A stretch of 7,766 nucleotides of DNA from an uncultured Odoribacter sp. Lineage in GTDB: Bacteria > Bacteroidota > Bacteroidia > Bacteroidales > Marinifilaceae. The notes beneath the pieces are model-generated. The model was not told the origin of the DNA. It did no database searches and saw only the letters and a program-made list of their open reading frames with translations. Shown one piece after another: positions 6,845-7,766 of this stretch. The position numbers were made by a program, and so were the translations under genes. Positions within the stretch are counted from its first letter, which is position 1. Each line of letters starts with the position of its first letter. The stretch is taken from assembly GCA_934725835.1 (NCBI GenBank), contig CAKVCR010000136.1:1-7766 (forward strand), read 5' to 3'.

Positions 6845-7766
6845 TTATTTACATACAGGTCGTATAAAACCGCCAATACAACGGTAATCATCTTGCCAAC
6901 GACAGAATGAGGCGCAGAAATAGAGACGGTCTGCCTTATTGTGATTATTAAAGACTGTTGTCAATGTCCCCGACCAATAAAAACCTTGAGCTCCTCTTAA
7001 TTTTAAACCTTCATCAGTATATTGACCGGTAGCAGGGAAAAAGATACTATTACCATTGGGTCCTGTCACTTTACGCCCTGTCACTCCATTTTGATTTACC
7101 CATTCCCAACGACATTTCTTTAACAACTCATCAAACTCCGCAGAAGTTGGCATACGCCAATTCCCTCCTAATTTTGCTTTTGCTACATCATACTTTGTAT
7201 CTTCAATATTTCCTATATTTTCCAGCTCATCCCATGTAATTTCACCATCTCCATCCAAATCATTCCAAAATGAATAACTATCCCAAGTATATTCTGCTTT
7301 CTCTACAAGTTCTCCCCAGGCATAAGCCGCACCAAATTCTTCTGGTGTACTGGCTCCTAAATTGCAACTTGCCCATTTCACACTCAAACCTAAATCAATC
7401 ACTTCTGCGGGTTTCATCTCCTTTTGCTTAATTGCATACAAGGAAACTTTATCAACATAAGAACTATTCTGACCCACAATTCCAGCCTGCAATAATTTAG
7501 GAATATCTACATTTTCAAGAGTCCATAAAACAGAAACTTCACCTTTGGCATCAGACACCTGAACAGTATGGTTCAACCCGTTTTCTGCTTCAAAAGCTAC
7601 CAAAGCACCTTGACATGGTTCATATTGCTGACTTTTAGGATTGTAAGATTTCACACTAAAAACAGCTCTTATTGCATCACCGGCAGCCACATAAACAGTA
7701 TCCGCAGGTGATACTAATTCTATTTTACTTGGCGCCTCACAAACCTTTCCTTCATAAACATTATAG
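6845..7766 (-). CDS. Ig-like plus FISUMP (Fib_succ_major) domain surface-type protein, C-terminal part (5' end outside window)
   Basis: The reading frame is open to the window edge, giving 306 residues. A GTG at 7690 could be mistaken for a start, but in-frame sequence before it (SKIELVSPADTVY) belongs to the same domain, so the true start lies upstream. Visible residues about 12-112 form an Ig-like domain of the Big_1/invasin type (GALVAFEAENG, then GEVSVLWTL). Residues about 121-305 form a FISUMP domain: VIDLGLSVKWASCNLGA, AYAWGE, LGGNWRMPTSAEFDELL, FYWSGTL and the terminal GGFIRPVC, a C-type-lectin-like arrangement. Residues 169-180, DLDGDGEITWDE, fit the EF-hand calcium loop with ligands at 1, 3, 5, 7, 9 and 12. 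Eight cysteines are visible, four of them in the last 25 residues. The signal peptide and anchoring are not in view; surface location is inferred from the domains and neighbours. It ends 33 bp before susC and could be a binding accessory of that system or the last gene of an upstream one. Confidence 0.85.
   Translation of the reverse strand, partial: YNVYEGKVCEAPSKIELVSPADTVYVAAGDAIRAVFSVKSYNPKSQQYEPCQGALVAFEAENGLNHTVQVSDAKGEVSVLWTLENVDIPKLLQAGIVGQNSSYVDKVSLYAIKQKEMKPAEVIDLGLSVKWASCNLGASTPEEFGAAYAWGELVEKAEYTWDSYSFWNDLDGDGEITWDELENIGNIEDTKYDVAKAKLGGNWRMPTSAEFDELLKKCRWEWVNQNGVTGRKVTGPNGNSIFFPATGQYTDEGLKLRGAQGFYWSGTLTTVFNNHNKADRLYFCASFCRWQDDYRCIGGFIRPVCK
7226..7261 (-). other. EF-hand-type calcium-binding loop coded within the FISUMP domain
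   Basis: These twelve codons read DLDGDGEITWDE. Asp at loop positions 1, 3 and 5, Gly at 6, Ile at 8, Thr at 9 and Glu at 12 all match the canonical EF-hand loop. The residues before it (SYSFWN) are not clearly helical; those after it (LENIGNIED) could form a short exit helix. This suggests a loop-only calcium site inserted in the FISUMP fold rather than a paired EF-hand. Calcium binding is inferred. Confidence 0.6.

Noticed and set aside
6845..7690. GTG at 7690 as the start of the FISUMP gene
   Set aside because: The frame stays open upstream to the window edge and the preceding residues belong to the same Ig-like domain, so this is an internal valine codon.

Overview
The window reads as part of a Bacteroidota chromosome, most likely a gut-type Bacteroidales such as Bacteroides or Parabacteroides. 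The evidence is a SusC/SusD outer-membrane pair, three Bacteroidota-style lipoproteins with acidic residues after the lipidated cysteine, AT-rich DNA, and A/T-rich start contexts with no Shine-Dalgarno motif. The genus is a guess from gene content.

All five genes lie on the minus strand, so transcription runs from high to low coordinates. In that order they are: (1) the 3' part of a gene for a surface-type protein with an Ig-like domain followed by a FISUMP (Fib_succ_major) domain, 7766 to 6845, cut by the window edge; (2) a full-length SusC/RagA TonB-dependent transporter with an N-terminal STN signalling domain, 6811 to 3455; (3) a SusD/RagB lipoprotein, 3438 to 1981; (4) a DUF4843 lipoprotein, 1969 to 1121; (5) the N-terminal 367 codons of a PKD-like family lipoprotein, 1102 to 1, cut by the other edge. 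The last gene has no stop inside the window and was read by translating the minus strand. The spacers are about 33, 16, 11 and 18 bp. No terminator or clear promoter is visible between genes, so the layout looks like one operon. No stretch of 300 bases lacks a gene, and I see no RNA gene, insertion sequence, CRISPR array or other mobile element.

How the genes probably work together: SusD and the two accessory lipoproteins sit on the cell surface and capture a ligand. SusC takes it through the outer membrane using TonB energy. The STN domain of SusC probably reports transport to a FecR-type anti-sigma factor encoded outside the window. No glycanase, peptidase or other enzyme lies in the window, so the substrate cannot be assigned. 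SusC-SusD-DUF4843-PKD is a recurrent gene set in Bacteroidota. The less ordinary parts are the FISUMP gene directly upstream of susC and a canonical EF-hand-type calcium loop inside its FISUMP domain.
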